From positions 1 through 7,568 of the forward strand of contig CAMBXJ010000208.1 in assembly GCA_945871455.1 (NCBI GenBank): a DNA stretch of 7,568 nt, written 5' to 3'. Position 1 is the first letter of the stretch. Every line of letters starts with the position of its first letter. A model generated the notes under the pieces. It did no database searches. It saw only the letters and a list, made by a program, of their open reading frames with translations, and was not told the origin of the DNA. This DNA is from Asaia bogorensis. GTDB lineage: Bacteria; Pseudomonadota; Alphaproteobacteria; Acetobacterales; Acetobacteraceae. This document shows positions 1-6,363 of this stretch, piece after piece. A program made the translations under genes and the position numbers.

Positions 1-552
1 ACGATCTATCGGGGGAAACTGACATTCGCGGAAGCCGAACGGCGGGTCGAGACCTATTGGCGGCCCTTCCACGAGACGTTGATCGCGATGCTGACCGGGA
101 CCCACGCGCTGCACGGGTTCTGCCTTCTGATCGACTGCCACTCGATGCCTTCCCCTGGACATTCCCCTGGAACCGCCCCCGGATCATCGGTTGGTTCCGT
201 TCCGGGCGGGCCACGGCCGATGCCGCGCAACGGCATGTTCGCGCCGGATTTCGTGCTGGGTGATGCGCATGGGACCGCGTGCTCCCCAAGGATCACCCGC
301 TTCGTGGAAAGGGCATTGACGGAGTTTGGTTATTCCGTCCGGCGCAATGATCCCTACGCGGGCGGCTACATCACCCGCCATTACGGGCGCCCCCGGGACC
401 GGGTACATGCGCTGCAGATAGAGGTCGCGCGGAGTCTCTATATGGATGAGGCCCGGATCGAACGGTCGCCGTCGTTCGCATCCGTGCAAGCCGATCTGAC
501 CAGCCTGGTGGAAGCGATTACCCGCGAGGCATCCAGTTTGATCGACGATTAA
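1..552 (+). CDS. N-formylglutamate amidohydrolase, 5'-truncated by the window edge
   Basis: Members of this family hydrolyse N-formyl-L-glutamate to formate and L-glutamate, the last step of one histidine-degradation route (HutG); many alphaproteobacterial paralogues have no proven substrate. The frame is open from base 1, and 183 codons precede the TAA at 550-552. A TTG at 79 is an internal Leu codon, because convincing family sequence (IYRGKLTFAEAERRVETYWR) lies before it. Visible motifs, numbered from codon 1 of the window, are DCHSMPS (residues 45-51), which carries probable metal/catalytic Asp and His, NDPYAGGYITRHYG (116-129), and HALQIEVARSLYMDE (136-150). All three are characteristic of the family. 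Family members are usually about 270-290 aa, so roughly 90-110 N-terminal residues are missing to the left. No hut genes are visible nearby, so the histidine-catabolic role is inferred from family only. The gene is convergent with the putative sRNA downstream. Confidence 0.93.
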   Translation, partial: TIYRGKLTFAEAERRVETYWRPFHETLIAMLTGTHALHGFCLLIDCHSMPSPGHSPGTAPGSSVGSVPGGPRPMPRNGMFAPDFVLGDAHGTACSPRITRFVERALTEFGYSVRRNDPYAGGYITRHYGRPRDRVHALQIEVARSLYMDEARIERSPSFASVQADLTSLVEAITREASSLIDD

Positions 553-583
553 GGGCTGTGACGTATTTTGGACCGACCCGTGG

Positions 584-614
584 AAAAAAAGATGGCGGCG
601 CACGAAGCGCCGCC
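584..614 (-). terminator. Rho-independent terminator of the putative sRNA
   Basis: On the minus strand, GGCGGCGC (614-607), a UUCGU loop (606-602) and GCGCCGCC (601-594) form a perfect 8-bp GC stem. ATC and seven consecutive T (590-584) follow. Read on the plus strand, the same hairpin is followed only by AAGTTTAG, so it is a much poorer terminator for the amidohydrolase gene, although the stem could still help to stop or protect that mRNA. The orientation of the T-run is the main reason for calling a minus-strand transcript here. Confidence 0.8.
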
Positions 615-673
615 AAGTTTAGGGAGGAAACGTCCAAGAAAGCAGACATCTCGGTCAAGGACCGGGTTACTGC
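584..673 (-). ncRNA. Putative small regulatory RNA with anti-Shine-Dalgarno motif (alpha-r14/MmgR-like)
   Basis: No plausible protein is encoded here, but the minus strand carries a complete small transcription unit. A near-consensus promoter (681-709) predicts a start at about 671-674. The first element is a 5-bp hairpin with a 3-nt loop (CGGUC-CUU-GACCG, 664-652). A linker predicted to be unpaired follows, containing UUUCCUCCCU (630-621), complementary to strong ribosome binding sites of the form AGGGAGGAAA. The transcript ends in a perfect 8-bp GC-rich hairpin plus seven T. Predicted length is about 90 nt. Alphaproteobacterial sRNAs such as MmgR of Sinorhizobium (the alpha-r14 family) and the CCUCCUCCC-motif sRNAs of Rhodobacter carry an exposed UCCUCCC and act with Hfq by blocking translation initiation. 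I recall the string CUUGGACGUUUCCUCCCU followed by AACUUGG as recurrent in such genomes. Family assignment is inference; the promoter, motif and terminator are seen directly. The exact 5' end is uncertain by a few bases. Confidence 0.68.
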
Positions 674-680
674 GAGACAG

Positions 681-709
681 ATATTAGCCAAGCGATCATT
701 CGTCTGCAA
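681..709 (-). promoter_or_regulatory. Sigma70-type promoter of the putative sRNA
   Basis: Read on the minus strand, TTGCAG (709-704) and TAATAT (686-681) are separated by exactly 17 bp. The match is 4/6 for the -35 box (TTGACA) and 5/6 for the -10 box (TATAAT). The DNA upstream of the -35 box (710-745) is AT-rich, with an A/T run that could act as an UP element, in contrast to the GC-rich surroundings. The -35 box is preceded by C, giving CTTGC, which leaves a heat-shock sigma (RpoH, CTTG-type) reading possible. It points into the sRNA and away from the transglycosylase gene. Confidence 0.7.
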
Positions 710-715
710 GCGATA

Positions 716-733
716 TTTTGCATTGCAGCAAAA
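716..733. promoter_or_regulatory. Inverted repeat TTTTGC-N6-GCAAAA between sRNA promoter and transglycosylase gene
   Basis: A perfect 6-bp inverted repeat with a 6-bp spacer (ATTGCA) lies 7 bp upstream of the sRNA -35 box, inside the only AT-rich patch of the region. Its size and place fit an operator for a dimeric regulator acting on the sRNA promoter, the divergent gene, or both. It may also be a chance feature of AT-rich DNA. No regulator is identified. Confidence 0.25.
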
Positions 734-796
734 AAATTTTTACCCGCTCGCGAGTCTGACAAGACTTTGTTCATACCCCGCCCGTAAGATCCGATC

Positions 797-1768
797 ATGC
801 CGCGCAGCCTCCTGATCACCCTTCTGATCATCCTCCCTCTGGCCTGCGCCCATCTGCCGGCCCACGCACAAAATTTGTCCGCCATCACCGGCTCCTCCCC
901 CTCCCGCCTCTGCCGCTCCGCCATCGAAGCCGCGGAACGACGCCATGCCATCCCTTCCCGCCTGCTCGCCGCCATCGCGCGGGTGGAGAGCGGTCGAGCA
1001 GATCCGGCGACGGGGGAGGTGGGGCCGTGGCCGTGGACCATCAATGTGGAGGGGCAGGGCTTCTATTTCGACACCAAGGCCCAGGCCATCGCGGCGGTAA
1101 ACACATGGCGTGCGCGCGGCAGCCGATCGATCGACATAGGGTGCATGCAGGTCAACATGGTGCACCATCCGGACGCGTTCCCCAGTCTGGAGATGGCCTT
1201 CGATCCCGCCACCAACGCCGATTATGCGGCGCGGTTTCTGACCAGGTTGCGCGGGCAGACCGGGAATTGGGAAAAAGCGACCGCCTGGTACCACTCGGCG
1301 ACCCCTGAACTGGGGGAACCCTATCAGCGCCGCGTTGCCGGGGTATGGCCGGAGGAACAAAAGCGGCCGGCTGCCACGTTTGCATCAGGCGCGGTGCCGG
1401 GGACGGCTCTCGCCAACGCCTGGAACGCGACCCTGGGCCGGGAAGGCCACCCGATCCTGGGACGCGGCCCACGCGCGCGGATTATCCCCCTCGCCCAGAC
1501 CGCGGCACCGCCGGCGGATCAGACGACGGGCGGTCCCGCCACGTTGAGTTCGGTCGGTCGCGGGTTGGATGCCTATCGCGCGATGCCGGTCACCTGGGCA
1601 TTCCGAGCCCCGCCGCTGCCGTTGGCGATCAACCCGGTCGGCAACGCGACCACCCCGCGTCTGCTGTTCGGTTCTATTCCGCGGCCAGGCGGGGGGAGTC
1701 TATCATCGCTTCCGCCTGCGTCAGATCGACCGACAGCACCCGCGACACGCCGCGTTCCTGCATCGTGA
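797..1768 (+). CDS. Exported lytic transglycosylase, SLT (goose-lysozyme-like) domain
   Basis: Predicted periplasmic enzyme that cleaves the MurNAc-GlcNAc bond of peptidoglycan, forming 1,6-anhydro-MurNAc ends. The 323-aa product starts with a signal peptide (basic MPRS, hydrophobic residues 5-17, likely signal peptidase I cleavage after AHA at 22-24). The SLT domain spans about residues 38-180: probable catalytic Glu64 in IARVESGR, the WTINVEGQGFYF segment (80-91), IGCMQVN (114-120) and ATAWYHSATPE (161-171). The rest, about 140 residues, is rich in Pro, Ala, Gly and Arg and looks disordered, with no recognised domain. ATG at 797 is the first possible start, because an in-frame TAA lies at 785-787; no clear SD precedes it. 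VirB1-like members serve secretion systems and others serve flagella, but no such genes are visible, so the role stays general cell-wall remodelling. The last 95 bp overlap smc tail to tail. Confidence 0.9.
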   Translation: MPRSLLITLLIILPLACAHLPAHAQNLSAITGSSPSRLCRSAIEAAERRHAIPSRLLAAIARVESGRADPATGEVGPWPWTINVEGQGFYFDTKAQAIAAVNTWRARGSRSIDIGCMQVNMVHHPDAFPSLEMAFDPATNADYAARFLTRLRGQTGNWEKATAWYHSATPELGEPYQRRVAGVWPEEQKRPAATFASGAVPGTALANAWNATLGREGHPILGRGPRARIIPLAQTAAPPADQTTGGPATLSSVGRGLDAYRAMPVTWAFRAPPLPLAINPVGNATTPRLLFGSIPRPGGGSLSSLPPASDRPTAPATRRVPAS

Positions 1769-4700
1769 CGCCGTATAGTCGGTCCATCCGCGCCATCGTC
1801 AGCGGATGATGCGTCACCACCATGAAGCGCGTGCCGGTCTCGCGCACCATATCTTCCAACAAGGTGCAGAACCGGTCGACATTGGCGTCATCGAGCGGGG
1901 CATCGACCTCATCCAGCACGCAAACCGGGGCCGGATTGCAACGGAACACCGCGAAAATCAGGGACAGCGCGGTCAACGCCTGCTCGCCGCCCGATAGCAG
2001 CGACAGGGTTGCCAGCTTCTTTCCGGGCGGCTGGGCATAGATCTCCAGCCCCGCCACCAGCGGATCGTCCGATCCGACCAGCGCCAGATGCGCCCGACCG
2101 CCGCCGAACATGCGGGTGAACAATTGCTGGAAGTTGCGGTCCACCTGCTGAAACACCGCGGCGAGCCGTTCGCGGCCTTCCCGGTTCAGATGGCCGATCG
2201 ACCCGCGCAGCTTGGCGATCGCCGTGGTCAGTTCCGCGCGTTCGCGTTCCAGCGTGGCGATCTGCTCCTCGATCGCCGTGGCCTCGACGTCGGCGCGGAG
2301 GTTGACCGGGCCCATCTCGTCCCGCTCCTTCACCAGGCGATCCAGTTTTCGGCGCGCCTTTTCCTCGGTTTCCTTCCCCAGTTCGGCCGGAGGCGCCGGC
2401 AAGGTCGGCGACACGCCCAGCCGTTCCAGAATCCGTTCGGCAACGACACCCCAGGCATGATCGGCTTGTTGCTCGGCTCCTTCGGCGCGGACCGCGTCTT
2501 CCCGGCGCGCCGCCAGAGCGGACTCGGCCGCCCGCTCGGCACGATCCGCGTCGCCGGCCCGGTTGACGGCCCCCGTCAATTCCCCGGCGATCCGTCGATG
2601 GTCAGCCTCTCCGGCTTGCAGGGCTTGCAGCGCCATCTGGCGACGATCGGCTATTTGCGCGGGCCCCGCCGACAGCGTGGCCTGAAGTGTCTCGGCATCC
2701 GCCAACCGAGCCGACAGGTCGGTCACGCGATCGGCCGCGTCGCGGGCGCGTTCGGTCCAGCCGGCCCGTTCAGCCTCGATCACCCGGGCACGGTTGGTGC
2801 GCGCCGCATGATCGCGCGCCGCGCTGTCCCGTTCCCCGCGCGCCGCCGATTCCCGGGCGCGGGCGGCGGATTGGGCGGCACGCGCCAGTTCGACGGCGGC
2901 CCGCAACGCGCCAATGTCCGGCAGTTCGGCATGGGTTGCGCGGGCGCGGGCCAGGGCCGCATCGGCTTCATCCCGGTCCGCGACGATGCGGGCCAACTGG
3001 TCGTCCGCCGCCGCAAGGCGAGCCGTCGCCGTGGCGGCCTGATTGCGGAGGTTGGTCAGGCTGGCGGTGGCGCGTTCCAGATGCTGTTCCTGGTCTCGCC
3101 GCGTCGTCCGTGCCTGCTGTTCCGCCTGGTTGGCGGCCTGTGCGGCGGCCTCGGACGCGGCCCGTTCGGCACGCGCCGCCCCGGCACGCTGTTCGGCGTC
3201 CGCCAGCCGTTCCCGCAGTCCCGCCAACCGGTTGCGCTGCTGCAAGCGGACCGTGGCGGCGACCGGTGTGCCGGCACGAATGGTATAGCCATCCCAGCGC
3301 GATATCGCCCCGGAACGCGAGACCAATACCTGCCCAGGCGCCAAAGCGGACTGCCGCTCCATCGACGCTGTGTCGGTATCGACCAAACCAATCTGCGACA
3401 AAGCCCGGTCCAGCACCGCCGGGCCGCGCACCATCGTGGCCAGGGACGTCACGCCGTCGGGCAACGGCGGGACCGGATCGAACGGCGGCAATTCCCGCCA
3501 ATGCCGCGCCGCCTCCGGGTTCAGGGCCGAGGTCAACTCCTCCCCCAGGACAGCGCCAAGCGCGGCTTCGAGTCCGGATGGAACGGCCAGCGAGTCGACC
3601 ATGGGGGGCCACCGTTCCCCATCCTTCACCGCCAGGATTTCCGCCAGGGCCTGGCATTCCGCCGCCAATTTGGCGCGGGCGGAGTCGGCGCCGGACTGGG
3701 CATCCCGCGCGGCGGCCAGGGCATTTGCCGTCGCGGCACGCGCCTGTTCCGCGCGATCCATCGCGATCCGGGCCGCTGCCACCCCAGCCGCCGCCTGTTC
3801 CACGGTTTCCGCGGCCTGGGTCAGTTTCGTCGCGTCCACCTGCTGGGCGAGAACCCGGTTCCGCTCCTCGGTCAGACGCGTCGCCTGCTCCTGCATGCGC
3901 TCGGCCCGCTGTTGCGTCTGGGTCAGAAATTGACTGGCCGCCTGGGCACGGGCATTCGCTTCGGCGGCCGCTTCGGTGGCACGATTGGCGGCTGCTTCCG
4001 CCTCCCGCAAAGCCTCCGCGGCGGCGATGGCTGCGGCCTCCATGGCTTCGGCGCGGGCGGGGAAGCCGGACTCGGCGGCGGCGATCGCCGCGTGTTCGGC
4101 GCTCAAGCGGACATCTGCGGCCGAGGCATCCCGTTGCAATTGTTCGGCATGTCCCAGGTCCTTGCGGATCTGGGACAAACGCGCGGTGGCCTGCGTCAGG
4201 GCGTCACGCGCGCGTTCTTCCTCCCCCGCGATCTGTTCCTGCTCGATGCGCAATCTCTCCAGGGCGGTGCGGGCGGTGGCTTCAACCTCGCGCAGAGCCG
4301 GCAAAACGGCGGCGGCGTCCGTGGCCTGCGCGGATGCGGCCGTCGCGGCGGTCACCGCTGCCCCAACCGCCAGTTCCGCCTGTTGCAGGGCGGCCCGCGC
4401 CTCGATCCGTGCCGCTTCCACCCACGCCCGTTGGACGGACAGAAGTTCGGCCTCCGCTTCCCGAATGGCGCCGGAGATATTGCGGTAGCGGCTGGCCTGG
4501 CGCGCCTGACGCTTCAAACCCCCGAGTTGCGTATCGAGTTGCGTCCGCAGGTCACCCGCACGCGCCAGATTCGCTTCCGCCGCCCGCAACTTCAGTTCTG
4601 CTTCGTGCCGGCGCGCATGCAACCCGGTGATCCCAGCCGCTTCTTCCAGGACCACACGCCGATCCTCGGGACGCGCACCCACCAGCGCACCGACCCGCCC

Positions 4701-5144
4701 CTGGCTGACCATCGCGGACGCGCGCGCGCCGGAGGCAAGATCGGCAAACAATGTCTGCACGTCGCGGGCGCGGGCTTCCCGCCCGTTCACCCGATAGCTG
4801 GAACCTGATCCGCGCTCGATCTTGCGAACGATCTGCAATTCGGCCTGTTCATGGAACGGCGGCGGCGCGACGCCGACGGTTTCCTCCAGGAACAGCGAGA
4901 CCTCGGCGATATTGCGCGATGCGCGCCCGACGGTGCCGGCGAAGATGACATCGTCCATCTCCCCGCCGCGCAGATTGCGGGCGCTGCTTTCGCCCATGGC
5001 CCAGCGCAGGGCCTCCACCACGTTGGATTTGCCACACCCGTTCGGACCTACGATGCCGGTCAGCCCCGGCAGGATCTCCACGCTCGTCGGTTCGGCGAAA
5101 CTCTTGAACCCGGCGATGCGAAGGCGACGAAAACTGACCGGCAA
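1674..5144 (-). CDS. smc: Chromosome segregation ATPase SMC
   Basis: SMC dimers, with ScpA and ScpB, form the cytoplasmic ring-shaped complex that organises and helps segregate the chromosome. The 1156-aa product has the full family layout. The N-terminal head includes GFKSF (12-16) and Walker A GPNGCGKS (33-40). Ala/Arg/Glu-rich coiled coil runs from about 165 to 505, a hinge lies at about 510-625, and the returning coil runs to about 1000. The C-terminal head has the signature LSGGEQ (1050-1055), Walker B VCVLDE with Asp1078 and Glu1079, the D-loop APLDD, and VTHHP (1110-1114). All ATPase residues appear intact. The start is TTG at 5144-5142, chosen because an AAGGAG lies 6 nt upstream and the protein opens like its homologues. 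It follows the DsbA-like gene by 18 bp, so co-transcription is likely. The TAG at 1676-1674 lies inside the convergent transglycosylase gene. scpA and scpB are not in the window. Confidence 0.98.
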   Translation of the reverse strand: MPVSFRRLRIAGFKSFAEPTSVEILPGLTGIVGPNGCGKSNVVEALRWAMGESSARNLRGGEMDDVIFAGTVGRASRNIAEVSLFLEETVGVAPPPFHEQAELQIVRKIERGSGSSYRVNGREARARDVQTLFADLASGARASAMVSQGRVGALVGARPEDRRVVLEEAAGITGLHARRHEAELKLRAAEANLARAGDLRTQLDTQLGGLKRQARQASRYRNISGAIREAEAELLSVQRAWVEAARIEARAALQQAELAVGAAVTAATAASAQATDAAAVLPALREVEATARTALERLRIEQEQIAGEEERARDALTQATARLSQIRKDLGHAEQLQRDASAADVRLSAEHAAIAAAESGFPARAEAMEAAAIAAAEALREAEAAANRATEAAAEANARAQAASQFLTQTQQRAERMQEQATRLTEERNRVLAQQVDATKLTQAAETVEQAAAGVAAARIAMDRAEQARAATANALAAARDAQSGADSARAKLAAECQALAEILAVKDGERWPPMVDSLAVPSGLEAALGAVLGEELTSALNPEAARHWRELPPFDPVPPLPDGVTSLATMVRGPAVLDRALSQIGLVDTDTASMERQSALAPGQVLVSRSGAISRWDGYTIRAGTPVAATVRLQQRNRLAGLRERLADAEQRAGAARAERAASEAAAQAANQAEQQARTTRRDQEQHLERATASLTNLRNQAATATARLAAADDQLARIVADRDEADAALARARATHAELPDIGALRAAVELARAAQSAARARESAARGERDSAARDHAARTNRARVIEAERAGWTERARDAADRVTDLSARLADAETLQATLSAGPAQIADRRQMALQALQAGEADHRRIAGELTGAVNRAGDADRAERAAESALAARREDAVRAEGAEQQADHAWGVVAERILERLGVSPTLPAPPAELGKETEEKARRKLDRLVKERDEMGPVNLRADVEATAIEEQIATLERERAELTTAIAKLRGSIGHLNREGRERLAAVFQQVDRNFQQLFTRMFGGGRAHLALVGSDDPLVAGLEIYAQPPGKKLATLSLLSGGEQALTALSLIFAVFRCNPAPVCVLDEVDAPLDDANVDRFCTLLEDMVRETGTRFMVVTHHPLTMARMDRLYGVTMQERGVSRVLSVDLTQAEAMIDSPRLAAE

Positions 5145-5150
5145 CGCGTA

Positions 5151-5156
5151 CTCCTT
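5151..5156 (-). promoter_or_regulatory. Shine-Dalgarno site of smc
   Basis: AAGGAG on the minus strand, 6 nt before a TTG codon (5144-5142). There is no ATG or GTG at a suitable distance, and the TTG gives the expected SMC N-terminus, so this site decides the start. It sits in the 18-bp gap after the stop codon of the DsbA-like gene. Confidence 0.8.
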
Positions 5157-5162
5157 GTGCCC

Positions 5163-5771
5163 CTATCCCGGAATCAGCTTGCGGAACGCCTCGAAGCTCA
5201 TGCCTCCGGAATATTTCTGGCCGTTGATGACGAAACTGGGCGTGGATTCGATCTTCCAGCGATCCTGGTCGGCCTGCTGCTGGCGCAGGATCCAGTCACG
5301 CAGAGTGGTATCGGCGATGGCCTTGTCGAAGCCTGGGCGGCTCATGCCGGCCAGGGCCGCCATCTTCCAAAGCTCCTCCATCGGATTGACACCGCGGTTG
5401 AAGACCCAGCGGTCCTGCGTCGCGAGCAACGCGGTGACAAACGGGTCGTAGCGTTCGACCGGAAAGCTGCGCGCGACCATGGCGGCGGTCAGCGCGATCT
5501 GGTCCAGCGGGTAGTCATGGAACACGATGCGGACCAATCCGGTCTCGACCAGTTCCTTCTTCACCCGCGGCATGGTGCCGCTGTGAAAGGCCGCGCAATG
5601 GCTGCAGGTCAGGGAGAAAAACTCCATGACCGTGGTCTTCGCGTCTGGATTGCCAATAGACCGCTCCGCCTGGCTGGCATCCTGGGCGAGGGCCGGAATG
5701 GCCGAGCCCAGGGTGTGGACAGCGGCTCCAGCGGCAACAACAATTAGTGTCCGACGGCGCGAAATAGGCAT
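5163..5771 (-). CDS. DsbA-family periplasmic thiol-disulfide oxidoreductase
   Basis: Thioredoxin-fold protein of 202 aa, predicted to form, reduce or isomerise disulfide bonds in exported proteins. Residues 1-29 are an export signal: SRRRTL (4-9) resembles a twin-arginine motif, a hydrophobic stretch follows, and PALAQ (26-30) is a good signal peptidase I site. The active site is CSHC (56-59) in FFSLTCSHCAAFH, where E. coli DsbA has CPHC. The cis-proline loop is STPSF with Pro178, and the C-terminal YSGGMSFEAFRKLI is typical of the DsbA/DsbG-like (Thioredoxin_4) group. The start is ATG at 5771-5769, with AGAGG 5 nt upstream. The open frame continues upstream to 6017, but that part runs opposite to and beyond the signal peptide and has no family character. 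The gene lies 58 bp after the DUF721 gene and 18 bp before smc, probably in one operon. Oxidase versus isomerase or reductase activity cannot be settled here. Confidence 0.92.
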   Translation of the reverse strand: MPISRRRTLIVVAAGAAVHTLGSAIPALAQDASQAERSIGNPDAKTTVMEFFSLTCSHCAAFHSGTMPRVKKELVETGLVRIVFHDYPLDQIALTAAMVARSFPVERYDPFVTALLATQDRWVFNRGVNPMEELWKMAALAGMSRPGFDKAIADTTLRDWILRQQQADQDRWKIESTPSFVINGQKYSGGMSFEAFRKLIPG

Positions 5772-5776
5772 GGGAA

Positions 5777-5781
5777 CCTCT
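5777..5781 (-). promoter_or_regulatory. Shine-Dalgarno site of the DsbA-family gene
   Basis: AGAGG on the minus strand, 5 nt before the ATG at 5771-5769. It supports the 202-aa start, which places the signal peptide at the N-terminus, over the longer 284-aa open frame. Confidence 0.65.
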
Positions 5782-5829
5782 ATATCTGGTGTGTCTAGCG
5801 TGTAGGCGGCCGATTCGTGAAGAGCTTGA

Positions 5830-6363
5830 TTATCGGCGGTCGAGCGGCGCGGGCGGCGCAGGCGGCCTGGTCGCCGGCGACCCTTTCCTTCTGCCTGGTC
5901 CGAGCAGGATACTGCCCAGGGAGACCAGGACATCGCGCAGCGGCCCCGGCGGCATGTCACCGACAGCCGCCTCCGCCTGGGCCACCGCGCGAGGGGAGGG
6001 CAATGGACGCGGGGCAAGCGTTCCCTGATCGGCGACCTGCATGAAGCGCAGCGATCGGACGGTCGCCTGGCCCAGATGGGCGTTGATGCGGTGGATCACC
6101 TCGATCGCCATATGCTGCAATTCCATGGCGATCGGGCCGGAGCATGCGATGGTCAAAGTGCCCGCGGACAGACGGCGTGGTTCGGTCACCCGGGCCAGGG
6201 CTGGACCGACGATTTCCGGCCAGTCCAGCATAAGCTGCGCCGAGGCCGGCGCCTTGCGGCTGAAGGCGGGACGGGTCAGTGCCGGCACCAACGCACCGAC
6301 CGGGCGCGGCCCGTAGACGTGGCGGGGCGCGTTCTTCATATCGTCGTCCGTGTTGTCCGCCAT
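5830..6363 (-). CDS. DUF721 protein, DciA-like (candidate replicative-helicase loader)
   Basis: Small cytoplasmic protein of 177 aa from the DUF721 family, which includes DciA, the helicase-operator protein that helps load DnaB at the origin in bacteria lacking DnaC/DnaI. The conserved core is about residues 40-110: LDWPEIVGPALARVTEP (46-62) with Trp48, LSAGTLTIACSGPIAMELQH, and IHRINAHLGQATVRSLRFMQ. This is a KH-like fold in characterised members. The N-terminal 40 residues and the C-terminal part, ending in a Pro/Arg/Gly-rich tail, are variable and probably disordered. The start is ATG at 6363 with only a weak G-rich sequence upstream. A second in-frame ATG at 6339 (residue 9) is a real alternative and would remove the overlap with mutY. 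The stop is TAA at 5832-5830. It is probably the first gene of the unit leading to the DsbA-like gene and smc. DciA function is inferred from family only. Confidence 0.85.
   Translation of the reverse strand: MADNTDDDMKNAPRHVYGPRPVGALVPALTRPAFSRKAPASAQLMLDWPEIVGPALARVTEPRRLSAGTLTIACSGPIAMELQHMAIEVIHRINAHLGQATVRSLRFMQVADQGTLAPRPLPSPRAVAQAEAAVGDMPPGPLRDVLVSLGSILLGPGRRKGSPATRPPAPPAPLDRR

Noticed and set aside
553..620. A plus-strand Rho-independent terminator for the amidohydrolase gene.
   Set aside because: The hairpin is real, but on this strand it is followed by AAGTTTAG and not a T-run. The T-run is on the minus-strand side.
753..766. A small hairpin AGTCT-GACA-AGACT just before the transglycosylase gene.
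   Set aside because: Only 5 bp and weak, with a poor downstream T-stretch; it is expected by chance.
558..815. An 85-codon plus-strand frame across the intergenic region.
   Set aside because: It runs through the terminator hairpin and sRNA promoter, has no SD, overlaps the signal peptide of the transglycosylase, and its composition is not protein-like.
836..850. A possible lipoprotein lipobox (PLAC, Cys17) in the transglycosylase.
   Set aside because: Pro at -3 does not fit the lipobox, and the AHA-Q signal peptidase I site after residue 24 is more convincing.
2088..4808. A 906-codon open frame on the plus strand, antisense to smc (a second of 647 codons at 2687-4630).
   Set aside because: The 906-codon frame is codon-aligned with smc, so its lack of stops only reflects that smc there avoids TTA, CTA and TCA codons, as expected at high GC. 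The products are Arg/Gly/Pro-rich with no recognisable domain or SD, while smc is unmistakable.
5772..6017. An 82-residue N-terminal extension of the DsbA-family protein (284-aa open frame).
   Set aside because: It would bury the signal peptide, overlaps the DUF721 gene, and the ATG at 5771 has an SD at good spacing.
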